Source: Actinomycetota bacterium
GTDB taxonomy: Bacteria; Actinomycetota; Acidimicrobiia; Acidimicrobiales; Acidimicrobilacustridaceae
Reading direction: 5' to 3'
Assembly (NCBI GenBank): GCA_009703275.1
Contig: WLGJ01000004.1
Span: 1-35,282 of the forward strand
Length of the DNA stretch: 35,282 nucleotides
Below the pieces are notes generated by a model. The model had not been told where the DNA came from. It made no database searches and saw nothing but the letters and a program-made list of their open reading frames with translations. The position numbers and the translations under genes are program-made. This document shows positions 10,079 to 18,567 of this stretch, in pieces. The first letter of the stretch is position 1; each line of letters begins with the position of its first letter.

Positions 10079-11209
10079 TCAGCGCGATCCAACCAGAAGC
10101 GGCACAAACATCTCGTCAGCGGTGAGTGAGCCGTGACGAGCCCGCAACGGGAATGCCCCGCTATCAGCCGGATCAGAGAAGGCCATGGCCTCTCTAGCCA
10201 CCAACGCAACGTCGCCAAGACGAGACCTTGCGGCATCGGTGACCTCGGAGCCAAACCAGCCCTCGTCAATCACCTGATCGACGGTGACCACCCATGATCG
10301 ATCCGAATGATGGGCAGTTGCATCGTCAAACAACGCCCGTGCATGACCGGGTCGGGCATGAAGCCAACGGAATCGGCCTTCACCCGACTGCAGATCGACA
10401 TGTGCCATCACCGATGAGTCCGGAGTGACGACGTCGTCACCGACATCGACCTGACCGTGGTCCGACGTAACCACAAGTACCGCGCCCGGCGGCAACACGC
10501 TCAGGACGTCGCCAACAAGACGATCGACAAACGCAAACTCAGCGTCGTAATGCGCGCCGAGTCCGAACTCGTGCGCAATCTTGTCGATGCCGTCGTAGTA
10601 CGCGTAAACGAAAGGTTCGTTGCGATTGACCGCTGCAGCAATCTCGGTCACCAATGTCGAAGAAACGCGCCAACCCACAAGGCGCGTCTTATCGAGGTGA
10701 GCGCGAGTGAAACCGGAGTCACGAAACTCTGACCGCGTAATCACTGGCGGACGTTGCCCTTCAAACGCGTCGAGCGTTTGGACTGACTCAGGAACAATGG
10801 TTTTGCGCGCGTCACGTCCGCTCGCGGACCAGCGCAAGATATTGAGAATGTCGCGACCAATCGCCATGCGATAACCCATGATCCCGTGCAACCCCGGCGC
10901 AACCCCAGTGCTGATTGACGTGAGAGCAGTCGCTGTCGTTGATGGCGCAACGCTGGTGATGGGTCCTCCCACCATCGCCGAGATCGTCGGTGCGAGATGT
11001 CGACGATCGAGCAATTGGTTCCAGCCGATTCCATCAAGCACGAGGAGCACGACCTGATCGGCATCGGCGGCGACCTCGGGAATCCACTTGGGCCATGGGT
11101 TCGATGGGTCGAGCAGAGCCGGAACGATGTTCGAGATGCAGGCCCCGTCATAGTCGGGGAGCACAAGTCCGTCGGACGAAGCAGAAGTTGTTGAAGATCG
11201 GGAATCCAC
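10079..11209 (-). CDS. Alkaline phosphatase family protein (nucleotide pyrophosphatase/phosphodiesterase-like)
   Basis: VVLLVLDGIGWNQLLDR...TSVAPSTTATALTSISTGVAPGLHGIMGYRM...VVTSDHGQVDVGDD; metal-binding and Thr-nucleophile context of the superfamily. GTG start with GGAGG upstream. Confidence 0.88.
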   Translation of the reverse strand: MDSRSSTTSASSDGLVLPDYDGACISNIVPALLDPSNPWPKWIPEVAADADQVVLLVLDGIGWNQLLDRRHLAPTISAMVGGPITSVAPSTTATALTSISTGVAPGLHGIMGYRMAIGRDILNILRWSASGRDARKTIVPESVQTLDAFEGQRPPVITRSEFRDSGFTRAHLDKTRLVGWRVSSTLVTEIAAAVNRNEPFVYAYYDGIDKIAHEFGLGAHYDAEFAFVDRLVGDVLSVLPPGAVLVVTSDHGQVDVGDDVVTPDSSVMAHVDLQSGEGRFRWLHARPGHARALFDDATAHHSDRSWVVTVDQVIDEGWFGSEVTDAARSRLGDVALVAREAMAFSDPADSGAFPLRARHGSLTADEMFVPLLVGSR

Positions 11210-11277
11210 GGTGGTCCTCCGGCAATCACGGTAGTGCCGAGGCCACTATGTCCCCGACTCGGCCGCTTCCCCCTACG

Positions 11278-11772
11278 ATGCCGGGCGTGAAGGTATCGAC
11301 CCGAGGCGACTACGCAAGCAGGGCACTGCTGTCCCTGGCATTGCACTCCGACGAGGGTGGACCCACGTCGGTGCGCGATATCGCCGAACGCACTGGTCTC
11401 CCCCAGCCATATCTTGAACAGATCCTTCTCGCGCTGAAAGGTGCTGGTCTCGTGCGCTCAAAGCGCGGCGTTGGTGGCGGTTACGTCTTGGCCCGGACGC
11501 CCGAGGAAATCAGTTTGTCCGACATCGTCAGCGCGGTTGATGGCCCGATCGTCGCCGGAGATTTCGGACAACCTCACACCGATGGTGCTTGCGACCACGA
11601 AGGTCAATGTGTGTTACTTGCCGTATGGGACGACGTCGGCGAACACATGCGTCGCTACCTCGAAGCTGCAACCTTGGCCGACATCGTTTCAATGGCCAAA
11701 GGTCAGGGCAAGTGGCCAACCGAAGTTGCCACCACTCCTTCGGTTACTCCTCCGTGGGCGTCTGGTTCCTGA
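11278..11772 (+). CDS. Rrf2 family transcriptional regulator
   Basis: VKVSTRGDYASRALLSLALHSDEGGPTSVRDIAERTGLPQPYLEQILLALKGAGLVRSKRGVGGGYVLARTPEEISLSDIVSAVDGP; classic Rrf2 winged HTH. Start could be 11248, 11278 or GTG 11287. Confidence 0.92.
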   Translation: MPGVKVSTRGDYASRALLSLALHSDEGGPTSVRDIAERTGLPQPYLEQILLALKGAGLVRSKRGVGGGYVLARTPEEISLSDIVSAVDGPIVAGDFGQPHTDGACDHEGQCVLLAVWDDVGEHMRRYLEAATLADIVSMAKGQGKWPTEVATTPSVTPPWASGS

Positions 11773-12685
11773 TTCGCTGCAGCACTGCCGCAAGATCTTC
11801 GGGAAGTTCCGAAACGAACTCGAGTCGCTCGTCGAGACGCACAGGGTGATCGAACGCAAGCGCGGCCGAATGCAAAAAGATGCGCGGTGTTTCGATTGCC
11901 GGTCGCGCCCCCCGATATCGATCGTCACCGACGACTGCATGACCAATTGCCGCCATGTGCACGCGGATCTGATGTGTGCGCCCGGTTTCGAGCCGACACT
12001 CAACCAACGCGCATTGCACGGGCTCGTCAAAGGTTTCAAGAACGGTGTAGCGGGTGCGCGCTTCTCGGCCTTGCGCGCTCACGACCATCTTGGTTGGTTC
12101 GCGAGTTGATCGACCGATGGGCGCGTCGATGAGACCACTACCGGCTTCGGGGATACCCCAGACCAGAGTGAGATAGGTGCGTTCGACTTCGTGCGCGGCC
12201 AACATTGAGCTGAGTTCGACATGCGCCTCTTGTGAGCGCGCCATGAGCATGAGCCCAGACGTGTCTTTATCAAGACGATGCACAACACCCGGTCGTTCTG
12301 GTTCCCCGATGTTGGCGATTTCCGGATAGATCGCAAGCATGGCCTGCACGAGCGTTCCGGTGGCATTGCCTGCACCAGGATGCACAACAAGCCCGGCAGG
12401 CTTATCGATCACAATCACGTCGTCATCGACATACACGATTGGCACATCGATATCGGGTTCGGCAATCAGTGGCTCTGGACCGAGGTCAGGCTCAACATTG
12501 ACCTCGATGGTGTCGCCATCGGCTACTCGACGAGAACGAGTGGAAACAACGGTGTCGTTACAAACAACGAGGCCCTGTTCAAGCCATTCAGTGACACGAG
12601 TTCGGCTCGCACCGGTAATCATTGCAACGACTCGGTCGATGCGTTCTCCGGCTAATGATGCGGGGATGACCTCGGTATAGGCCAT
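11744..12685 (-). CDS. rluD: RluA/RluD family 23S rRNA pseudouridine synthase
   Basis: S4-like N-terminus (GERIDRVVAMITGASRTRVTEWLEQGLV), VIDKPAGLVVHPGAGN, GVVHRLDKDTSGLMLMARS, LETGRTHQIRVHMAAIGHAVVGD. Confidence 0.93.
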   Translation of the reverse strand: MAYTEVIPASLAGERIDRVVAMITGASRTRVTEWLEQGLVVCNDTVVSTRSRRVADGDTIEVNVEPDLGPEPLIAEPDIDVPIVYVDDDVIVIDKPAGLVVHPGAGNATGTLVQAMLAIYPEIANIGEPERPGVVHRLDKDTSGLMLMARSQEAHVELSSMLAAHEVERTYLTLVWGIPEAGSGLIDAPIGRSTREPTKMVVSAQGREARTRYTVLETFDEPVQCALVECRLETGRTHQIRVHMAAIGHAVVGDDRYRGARPAIETPRIFLHSAALAFDHPVRLDERLEFVSELPEDLAAVLQRIRNQTPTEE

Positions 12686-12686
12686 A

Positions 12687-13238
12687 TCAGTTGCTCTCGA
12701 TCGTTGAGGATGATGACTCGACAGCAACGTCACTTGCGTCAGGTTCGGGATTCAAAAGTGTGGAGATCACGAGGAGGATGGCGCCACACACGACGCCGAT
12801 ATCGGCGATATTGAAGACCGGCCACCACTGGAGGTCGATGAAATCGATGACGCCACCTTGAAAGAACCCCGAATCGCTGCGAAACGCGCGATCGAGGACA
12901 TTGCCCAATGCGCCGCCAACGATCATGCCGAGGGCAACCGCCCCCAATCGTGTGCGGACTGATCCGCCCTTCCACACCAAGATCCCGACGACAACAAGTG
13001 CGAGGAGCCCAATCCAAGCGCCATACCCGGCACCAAGGCTGAACGATGCTCCGTAATTCGTCAGCAACTGAAAGCGCAGCGTCCAGACAACATCGATGGT
13101 GTTGTCCTTGAGTGAGGACACCGCCCACCACTTCGTAAGTTGATCGGCGAGAACCCACCCGACCGCAACCGCGCCAAACAGCACCCGGTGTGTGGGCGCT
13201 GAAGTGGCAGATGCAGTCGACGATGTCACGGGGTCCAA
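12687..13238 (-). CDS. lspA: Lipoprotein signal peptidase (signal peptidase II)
   Basis: [58 protein letters not shown]: SPase II conserved boxes with catalytic Asp residues. Probable TTG start (GTG 13229 is an alternative). Confidence 0.95.
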   Translation of the reverse strand: MDPVTSSTASATSAPTHRVLFGAVAVGWVLADQLTKWWAVSSLKDNTIDVVWTLRFQLLTNYGASFSLGAGYGAWIGLLALVVVGILVWKGGSVRTRLGAVALGMIVGGALGNVLDRAFRSDSGFFQGGVIDFIDLQWWPVFNIADIGVVCGAILLVISTLLNPEPDASDVAVESSSSTIESN

Positions 13239-13270
13239 CCTAGGGGCTGATCTGCCCGAATCGTGGTTGT

Positions 13271-14053
13271 TCAGCGACGGAAGTTGCCAACCTTGTACTC
13301 AACACGCTCGCGACACCACGGAATCGCACGAAGGCGTTCTTTCGGAATTGCGAGACCAGAAATCTCGCAAATGCCGTAGGTGCCTTGACCAATTTTGGCC
13401 ATCGCCCGGTCGATTTCATCGACCTGATCGAGGAACTGTGCCGAAAGTGCGAGGTCACGTTCACGCTCAACTGCAAGCGTGTCGCCTTCGCCCGATTCTT
13501 CGTCGAACTGCACATCACCAGGCTCACGCAACTCGGCGAGCGAGTTGGCCTCGGCCGTAAGTGTTTCAGCGTCGTGAACGAGACGACGGCGTTCCTCGAG
13601 CAAATGCAATCGCTGAGCATCAAGGAACTTGGCGTCGAACGGGTACTTGATCTTCTTGGGTTCCTTCGGAATCGCCGGAAGGCGGTTGGGGCGCGGGGCG
13701 ACAACCGGGGCGACTTCAGCCTTCTTGGCGGGGGCTGCTTTCTTGGCCGGCGCCTTCGGGGCTGGAGCTTTGGCCGCGGCCTTCTTGGCCGGAGCCTTTA
13801 CTGCCGCCTTCTTCGCTGGGGCCTTCTTGGCCGGAGCCTTCTTGGCCGGAGCCTTCTTGGCCGGAGCCTTCTTCGCCGGAGCCTTCTTCGCCGGAGCCTT
13901 CTTGGCCGGAGCCTTCTTAACGGCCTTCTTCGCTGGGGCCTTCTTGACGACCTTCTTCGCTGGGGCCTTCTTGGCCGGAGCCTTGACTGCCGCCTTCTTG
14001 GCCGGAGCCTTCTTCGCTGCGGACTTCTTCGCCGGTGCCTTTTTGACTGCCAC
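13271..14053 (-). CDS. TraR/DksA-like protein with a long Lys/Ala/Pro-repeat N-terminal tail
   Basis: GTG 14051-14053 with GGGAG upstream; N-terminus [20 protein letters not shown]... (many APAKK units); C-terminus [46 protein letters not shown] is DksA/TraR-like. Confidence 0.9.
   Translation of the reverse strand: MAVKKAPAKKSAAKKAPAKKAAVKAPAKKAPAKKVVKKAPAKKAVKKAPAKKAPAKKAPAKKAPAKKAPAKKAPAKKAPAKKAAVKAPAKKAAAKAPAPKAPAKKAAPAKKAEVAPVVAPRPNRLPAIPKEPKKIKYPFDAKFLDAQRLHLLEERRRLVHDAETLTAEANSLAELREPGDVQFDEESGEGDTLAVERERDLALSAQFLDQVDEIDRAMAKIGQGTYGICEISGLAIPKERLRAIPWCRERVEYKVGNFRR
13809..13913. repeat. Seven tandem 15-bp units (TTCTTsGCCGGAGCC) encoding APAKK, within the DksA-like gene
   Basis: Plus strand reads ttcttcgctggggcc, ttcttggccggagcc x3, ttcttcgccggagcc x2, ttcttggccggagcc. 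Confidence 0.9.
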
Positions 14054-14162
14054 GGATGTTCTCCCTTGAGTGGCGGTGGATCGGCGGAGGGTAAGGGCGT
14101 CGCCCTCCCACGTCAACCCGCCCGCACCGAAGCCGTTCGGCGACAGCGTACGCTTGGCCCCC

Positions 14163-17100
14163 ATGCCATTCGGTCCCGTCGACCCAGATCTCGACCTCCC
14201 CACCCTCGAGCAACGCCGCCTAGAGCGCTGGAAGGCCGATGACACCATCGGTGCGACCCGCCGACTCCGGGCTGGTAGCGAGCCCTGGATCTTCTACGAG
14301 GGTCCCCCAACCGCCAACGGCCGACCCGGTCTCCACCATGTCTGGGCCCGAGTATTTAAAGACATCTATCCACGATTCCAAACCATGCGTGGCCGAGATG
14401 TTCCCCGGAAGGGCGGGTGGGACTGTCACGGTCTCCCCGTGGAGCTTGAGGTCGAAAAGGAACTCGGACTTTCCACGAAACAAGAGATCGAAGAATTCGG
14501 GATTGCCGAGTTCAATCAACGCTGTCGGGAATCGGTCCAGCGTTATGTCACCGACTGGACTGCGCTCACTGAACGATCGGGCGTGTGGATTGACACCGCC
14601 GACGCCTACTGGACCCTCGACAACTCCTATGTCGAATCAGTGTGGTGGCTCATTCGTCAGTTGTGGGACAAGGGACTTCTCTACGAAGGCCACAAGGTTT
14701 CCCCCTATTGCGGTCGATGCGGAACCGCGCTTTCGAGTCACGAACTTGGACAGCCCGACGTTTATCGCGACGTTGTTGATCCGTCGGTCTACGTCCGGTT
14801 CCCGATCGTCGATCGCGATGTCGATCTGCTTGTCTGGACGACCACACCCTGGACGCTCATCTCAAACGTCGCTGCCGCAGTCGGCCCCGACATTGACTAC
14901 GTGCGCGTGGCTTCCACTGACGGAACTCGCGATCTCCTCATGGCTGCAGCCCTCGCCCCTGAAGACGCAACCGTCGTTGAGACGTTCAAGGGCTCAGATC
15001 TAGTCGGCTGGCGCTACGAGCGCCCGTTCGACACCCTGACTCCCCCGGCCGGATCCGATGGTTGGCGCGTTGTTGCTGCCGAGTTCGTCACTACCGATGA
15101 CGGTTCGGGAATCGTTCATCTCGCTCCCGCCTTCGGTGAGGACGATGCTGCAGTTGGTCGCGCCGAGAAACTGCCCGTCCTTAATCCTGTGAATGCCGAC
15201 GCTGCCTTCGATGAATCGGTTCCTGCATTTACCGGGACGTTCGTAAAAGACGCCGACCGCGACATCATCGCCGACCTCGACGCCCGTGGCCTTCTCGTTC
15301 GCGAGCAGGCCTACGAGCACAGTTACCCCCATTGCTGGCGATGCAGCACGCCGCTCATTTATTGGGCCAAGACCTCCTGGTTTGTGCGCACGTCAGAACA
15401 TCGCGATCTGCTCATGCGAGAGAACGAGCGCATTGAATGGCATCCCGAATTCATCAAGCACGGTCGATTCGGAAAGTGGCTTGAAGGAAACATCGACTGG
15501 GCGCTTTCGCGCGACCGCTATTGGGGCACACCCCTCCCGATCTGGCGATGCGATGCGAACGGACATGAACACTGCATTGGTTCTGTCGAAGAACTCAGTG
15601 CTCTGACCAGCCGTGATCTCACCGAGCTTGATCTTCATAGGCCTCACGTCGACAACATCACCTTCACGTGCAGCACAGATGGCTGTTCAGGAACCATGCG
15701 TCGCGTCGCCCCTGTACTCGATGCGTGGTTCGACTCTGGCTCCATGCCTTCGGCGCAGCGTCATCATCCGTTCGAAAACGCGGACTCATTCAACGGTGCA
15801 TTCCCCGCAGATTTCATTTGTGAGGCCATTGACCAAACCCGCGGTTGGTTCTATTCGCTTCTTGCCGTGAACTCACTCGTCTTCGATTCAACGCCTTACA
15901 AGAACGTTGTGTGTCTCGCCCTCATCGTCGATGAGAACGGGCAGAAAATGTCGAAGTCGCGCGGAAACGTCATCGCGCCGTTCGATATTTTCGACACGTT
16001 GGGCGCCGACGCGTTGCGTTGGTATTTCTTCTCCTCCGGACAACCCTGGACTCCGCGCCGCGTTTTCAACGACGGAATTCGCGAGGCCACACGGCAAACG
16101 TTGCTCACGCTCTGGAACGTGTTCTCCTTCTTCGCGACCTATGCCGACCTTGATGGCTGGCAGCCCGATTCAAGCGCGACTGCACCGACACACGTCCTCG
16201 ACCGTTGGATCCTTTCTGAACTTGATGACACTGTCGCTTCAGTCACGACTGCACTCGAGAACTTCGACGCGCTCGGCGGTTCTGGTCGCATCGCAAAGTT
16301 CGTTGACGACCTGTCGAACTGGTACGTCCGTCGCAGTCGCCCTCGATTCTGGAAGTCAAGCGATGCCGCCGCTCACGCAACGCTGTATGAATGCCTCGCC
16401 ACCATTTCGCAGGTGTTGGCACCGTTCTGTCCGTTCTTGGCCGACGAGATCTACACGACCCTCACCAAGAACCAGTCCGTGCACCTCACCGATTGGCCTG
16501 TCGCCAAGGGCCGCCACGATGCGTCACTTGCCGAACAGATGGACGCTGCTCGACGGCTCGTGAGTTTGGGTCGCTCCGCTCGTACCGACGCAAAGATGAA
16601 AGTCCGGCAGCCATTGTCGAGAGCCCTCCTGCTCCACGGTGGCACCAATCTTGATCAGGCCATCGAGGCCGAGATCAAAGCCGAACTCAATGTGAAGAAC
16701 CTTGAGCGACTCGATTCGTTGTCAGGCCTCATGGGCTGGACCGTCATCCCCAATTTCCGGCTACTCGGCCCACGCCTCGGCCCTCGCGTCAACGAGATCA
16801 AAGCGGCTTTGGCCGATGCCGATGGTTCTGCGCTCCAAGCGCAACTTGCCGAGAACGGTTGGATCGAAATTGCTGGCGAACGCCTCACCGCCGAAGAGGT
16901 CGAAGTTCGGGCCGAGAAACACGCGGATCTTGCACTCGTTGAAGACGATGGCTGGGCAGTAGCGCTCGATCTCGAACTCGACGACGAACTCCGAGCAGAG
17001 GGAACAGCTCGCGAACTCGTTCGAGCCTTGAACGATGCCCGTAAGAGCGCCGGTCTCGAAATCGCTGATCGAATTGCCGTCACAATTGATGCCGACGAAA

Positions 17101-17240
17101 CCCTTCGTTCTGTGATCGAGACTCATCGCGAAACGATCACCACGGAGATTCTCGCTCGGTCGATCGAATTCGGAAACGGCGATCGAACAATCGAGATTGA
17201 CGGATCCGCTCTCTCGATCACCCTTCTTCGCGTCGACTGA
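14163..17240 (+). CDS. ileS: Isoleucyl-tRNA synthetase, type 2 (IleRS2-like), with altered HIGH motif GLHH
   Basis: YEGPPTANGRPGLHHVWARVFKDIYPRFQTMRG...KGGWDCHGLPVELEVEKELGL...ENGQKMSKSRGNVIAPFDIFDTLGADALRWYF. Start ATG 14163 preferred over ORF start 14070. Confidence 0.95.
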   Translation: MPFGPVDPDLDLPTLEQRRLERWKADDTIGATRRLRAGSEPWIFYEGPPTANGRPGLHHVWARVFKDIYPRFQTMRGRDVPRKGGWDCHGLPVELEVEKELGLSTKQEIEEFGIAEFNQRCRESVQRYVTDWTALTERSGVWIDTADAYWTLDNSYVESVWWLIRQLWDKGLLYEGHKVSPYCGRCGTALSSHELGQPDVYRDVVDPSVYVRFPIVDRDVDLLVWTTTPWTLISNVAAAVGPDIDYVRVASTDGTRDLLMAAALAPEDATVVETFKGSDLVGWRYERPFDTLTPPAGSDGWRVVAAEFVTTDDGSGIVHLAPAFGEDDAAVGRAEKLPVLNPVNADAAFDESVPAFTGTFVKDADRDIIADLDARGLLVREQAYEHSYPHCWRCSTPLIYWAKTSWFVRTSEHRDLLMRENERIEWHPEFIKHGRFGKWLEGNIDWALSRDRYWGTPLPIWRCDANGHEHCIGSVEELSALTSRDLTELDLHRPHVDNITFTCSTDGCSGTMRRVAPVLDAWFDSGSMPSAQRHHPFENADSFNGAFPADFICEAIDQTRGWFYSLLAVNSLVFDSTPYKNVVCLALIVDENGQKMSKSRGNVIAPFDIFDTLGADALRWYFFSSGQPWTPRRVFNDGIREATRQTLLTLWNVFSFFATYADLDGWQPDSSATAPTHVLDRWILSELDDTVASVTTALENFDALGGSGRIAKFVDDLSNWYVRRSRPRFWKSSDAAAHATLYECLATISQVLAPFCPFLADEIYTTLTKNQSVHLTDWPVAKGRHDASLAEQMDAARRLVSLGRSARTDAKMKVRQPLSRALLLHGGTNLDQAIEAEIKAELNVKNLERLDSLSGLMGWTVIPNFRLLGPRLGPRVNEIKAALADADGSALQAQLAENGWIEIAGERLTAEEVEVRAEKHADLALVEDDGWAVALDLELDDELRAEGTARELVRALNDARKSAGLEIADRIAVTIDADETLRSVIETHRETITTEILARSIEFGNGDRTIEIDGSALSITLLRVD

Positions 17241-17249
17241 GTCAACGCG

Positions 17250-17265
17250 GCGCCTTCGCGCTTTT
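17250..17265 (+). terminator. Weak Rho-independent terminator downstream of ileS
   Basis: GCGC-CTTC-GCGC hairpin followed by TTTT, 9 nt after the ileS stop; extendable only by G.U pairs. Confidence 0.4.
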
Positions 17266-17272
17266 ATGAAAA

Positions 17273-17309
17273 CGAAACGGGACCCCTCATCCGAAGATGA
17301 AGAGTCCCG
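17273..17309 (-). terminator. Rho-independent terminator downstream of divIVA, cUUCGg tetraloop
   Basis: Minus-strand RNA CGGGACUCUUCAUC-UUCG-GAUGAGGGGUCCCG (14-bp stem, two G.U) followed by UUUCGUUUUC; stem 17278-17309. Confidence 0.85.
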
Positions 17310-17336
17310 AACGTTGGAAGAAGTCGTTTGACGAAT

Positions 17337-18245
17337 TCAGCGACGGTCGTCGTCGAAATCGGCATCGAAGAAGCGTCGCATCGCCGCATCGGCGTCATCG
17401 TCGTCTTCGGCGAGGAATTCATCGTCAAACACCGGAACTGCGGAGGTGACTGGACCACCGTCGGCCTCTTCGTCGACAAAGAGCGACGTCGGGGCTGGTT
17501 CGGGGTTCCACCCGGTGTCCTCGGCCAGGATTGGCTGGAAGACCTCAGGCTCGGCTTCGGGGGCAGTTGCTGGTTCAGGAGCTGCGAAGGCCGCAGGGGC
17601 CGGTGCAGGGGCCGGTGCTGGGGCCGTAAGTTCAACCGGCGCGGTTCCGACTCGAAGTGCAGCCGGATCATCGAGAACGGCCTGAATTCGAGATACCCCA
17701 TTGGCAATAACTGCACGCTGTTCCGAAAGGAACGCATCGAGTGCAGCGTTGTCGGCTGCGAGTTCACGACGGGTCTTGTCGAGATCGCGAATGGCCTCAT
17801 CGGCTTGTGTCTTTGCGGCCGCAAGAATTCGGCTGGCTTCGAGCTCAGACTCCGAGAGCATCTGTGCAGCATTCGTTCGCGCTTCGTTGATCGTTGCATC
17901 GGCGGTCCGCTGTGCCATCACAAGCACTGACGACGCTTGTTCGGCGTCGATCGTCGGGTCGACCGAACGAATCGGCGCAACAACCGATGCCGGCGCTACA
18001 CCTGCTCCTGATTCAAGTTCTGCAATGCGCGCCTGCAGACGGCTTTCATTACGAACCGCGTCGGCAGCGCGAGTCTCGGCGGCTTCGGCTGAAGCAGTTG
18101 CCTGGCGAAGCTTGTCCTGCAGCTGCGCAACCGCAGCGCTGACGCGCTCAAGGAAGTTGTCGACCTCGTCGGGGTCGTATCCCTTGCGGCTGACAGAGAA
18201 TCGAACGTCAGTAAGAAGGTGGGGAGTTCCGGGAGTGGTTTCCAT
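17337..18245 (-). CDS. divIVA: DivIVA/Wag31-like coiled-coil cell-division/polarity protein
   Basis: LLTDVRFSVSRKGYDPDEVDNFLERVSAAVAQLQDKLRQATA: DivIVA N-terminal motif, then coiled coil, Ala/Pro-rich linker and acidic tail. Position downstream of yggT is canonical. Confidence 0.88.
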   Translation of the reverse strand: METTPGTPHLLTDVRFSVSRKGYDPDEVDNFLERVSAAVAQLQDKLRQATASAEAAETRAADAVRNESRLQARIAELESGAGVAPASVVAPIRSVDPTIDAEQASSVLVMAQRTADATINEARTNAAQMLSESELEASRILAAAKTQADEAIRDLDKTRRELAADNAALDAFLSEQRAVIANGVSRIQAVLDDPAALRVGTAPVELTAPAPAPAPAPAAFAAPEPATAPEAEPEVFQPILAEDTGWNPEPAPTSLFVDEEADGGPVTSAVPVFDDEFLAEDDDDADAAMRRFFDADFDDDRR

Positions 18246-18300
18246 GGCGGCGATGGTATCGGCCGAACGGCACCCGGGTGTCAACGACTTCGAACAGGGC

Positions 18301-18558
18301 TCAGCCCGGCAAAAAGCCCAGCAGAATTTGCAGGCCAATAAACACGATCATCGGAGAGAGATCGAGTCCCATTCCGCCTAAACGAATCGGAGGCAACAGG
18401 GCCCGAATAGGCCCCAGCAATGGCTCAGTGATGCGGAAAAGAATCTGCCGAATGGTCTCAAGTGGGCCAGGGCCAGATGGCGGAAACCAACTCAGGACGA
18501 TGCGACCAAGAAGGCAGAACAGATACAGCTGCGCGATAAAACGAAAGAGGTCCCACAC
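18301..18558 (-). CDS. YggT family membrane protein
   Basis: 85 aa, LYLFCLLGRIVLSWFPPSG...ITEPLLGPIRALLPPIRLGGMGLDLSPMIVFIGLQIL: YggT signature; canonical position between sepF and divIVA. Confidence 0.9.
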   Translation of the reverse strand: MWDLFRFIAQLYLFCLLGRIVLSWFPPSGPGPLETIRQILFRITEPLLGPIRALLPPIRLGGMGLDLSPMIVFIGLQILLGFLPG

Positions 18559-18567
18559 GGCAGTGGA

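Noticed and set aside
13240-13266. Nested complementarity (CAACC...GGGC/GCCC...GGTTG) just before the lspA start
   Set aside because: Only 4-5 bp helices with an internal loop; likely chance.
13809-13913. Possible CRISPR-like or VNTR array
   Set aside because: No spacers; it is an in-frame coding tandem repeat.
13385-14242. 285-aa and 146-aa plus-strand ORFs ([10 protein letters not shown] / [11 protein letters not shown] repeats)
   Set aside because: Antisense translations of the APAKK repeat region of the DksA-like gene; the membrane-protein look is a by-product of the repeat.
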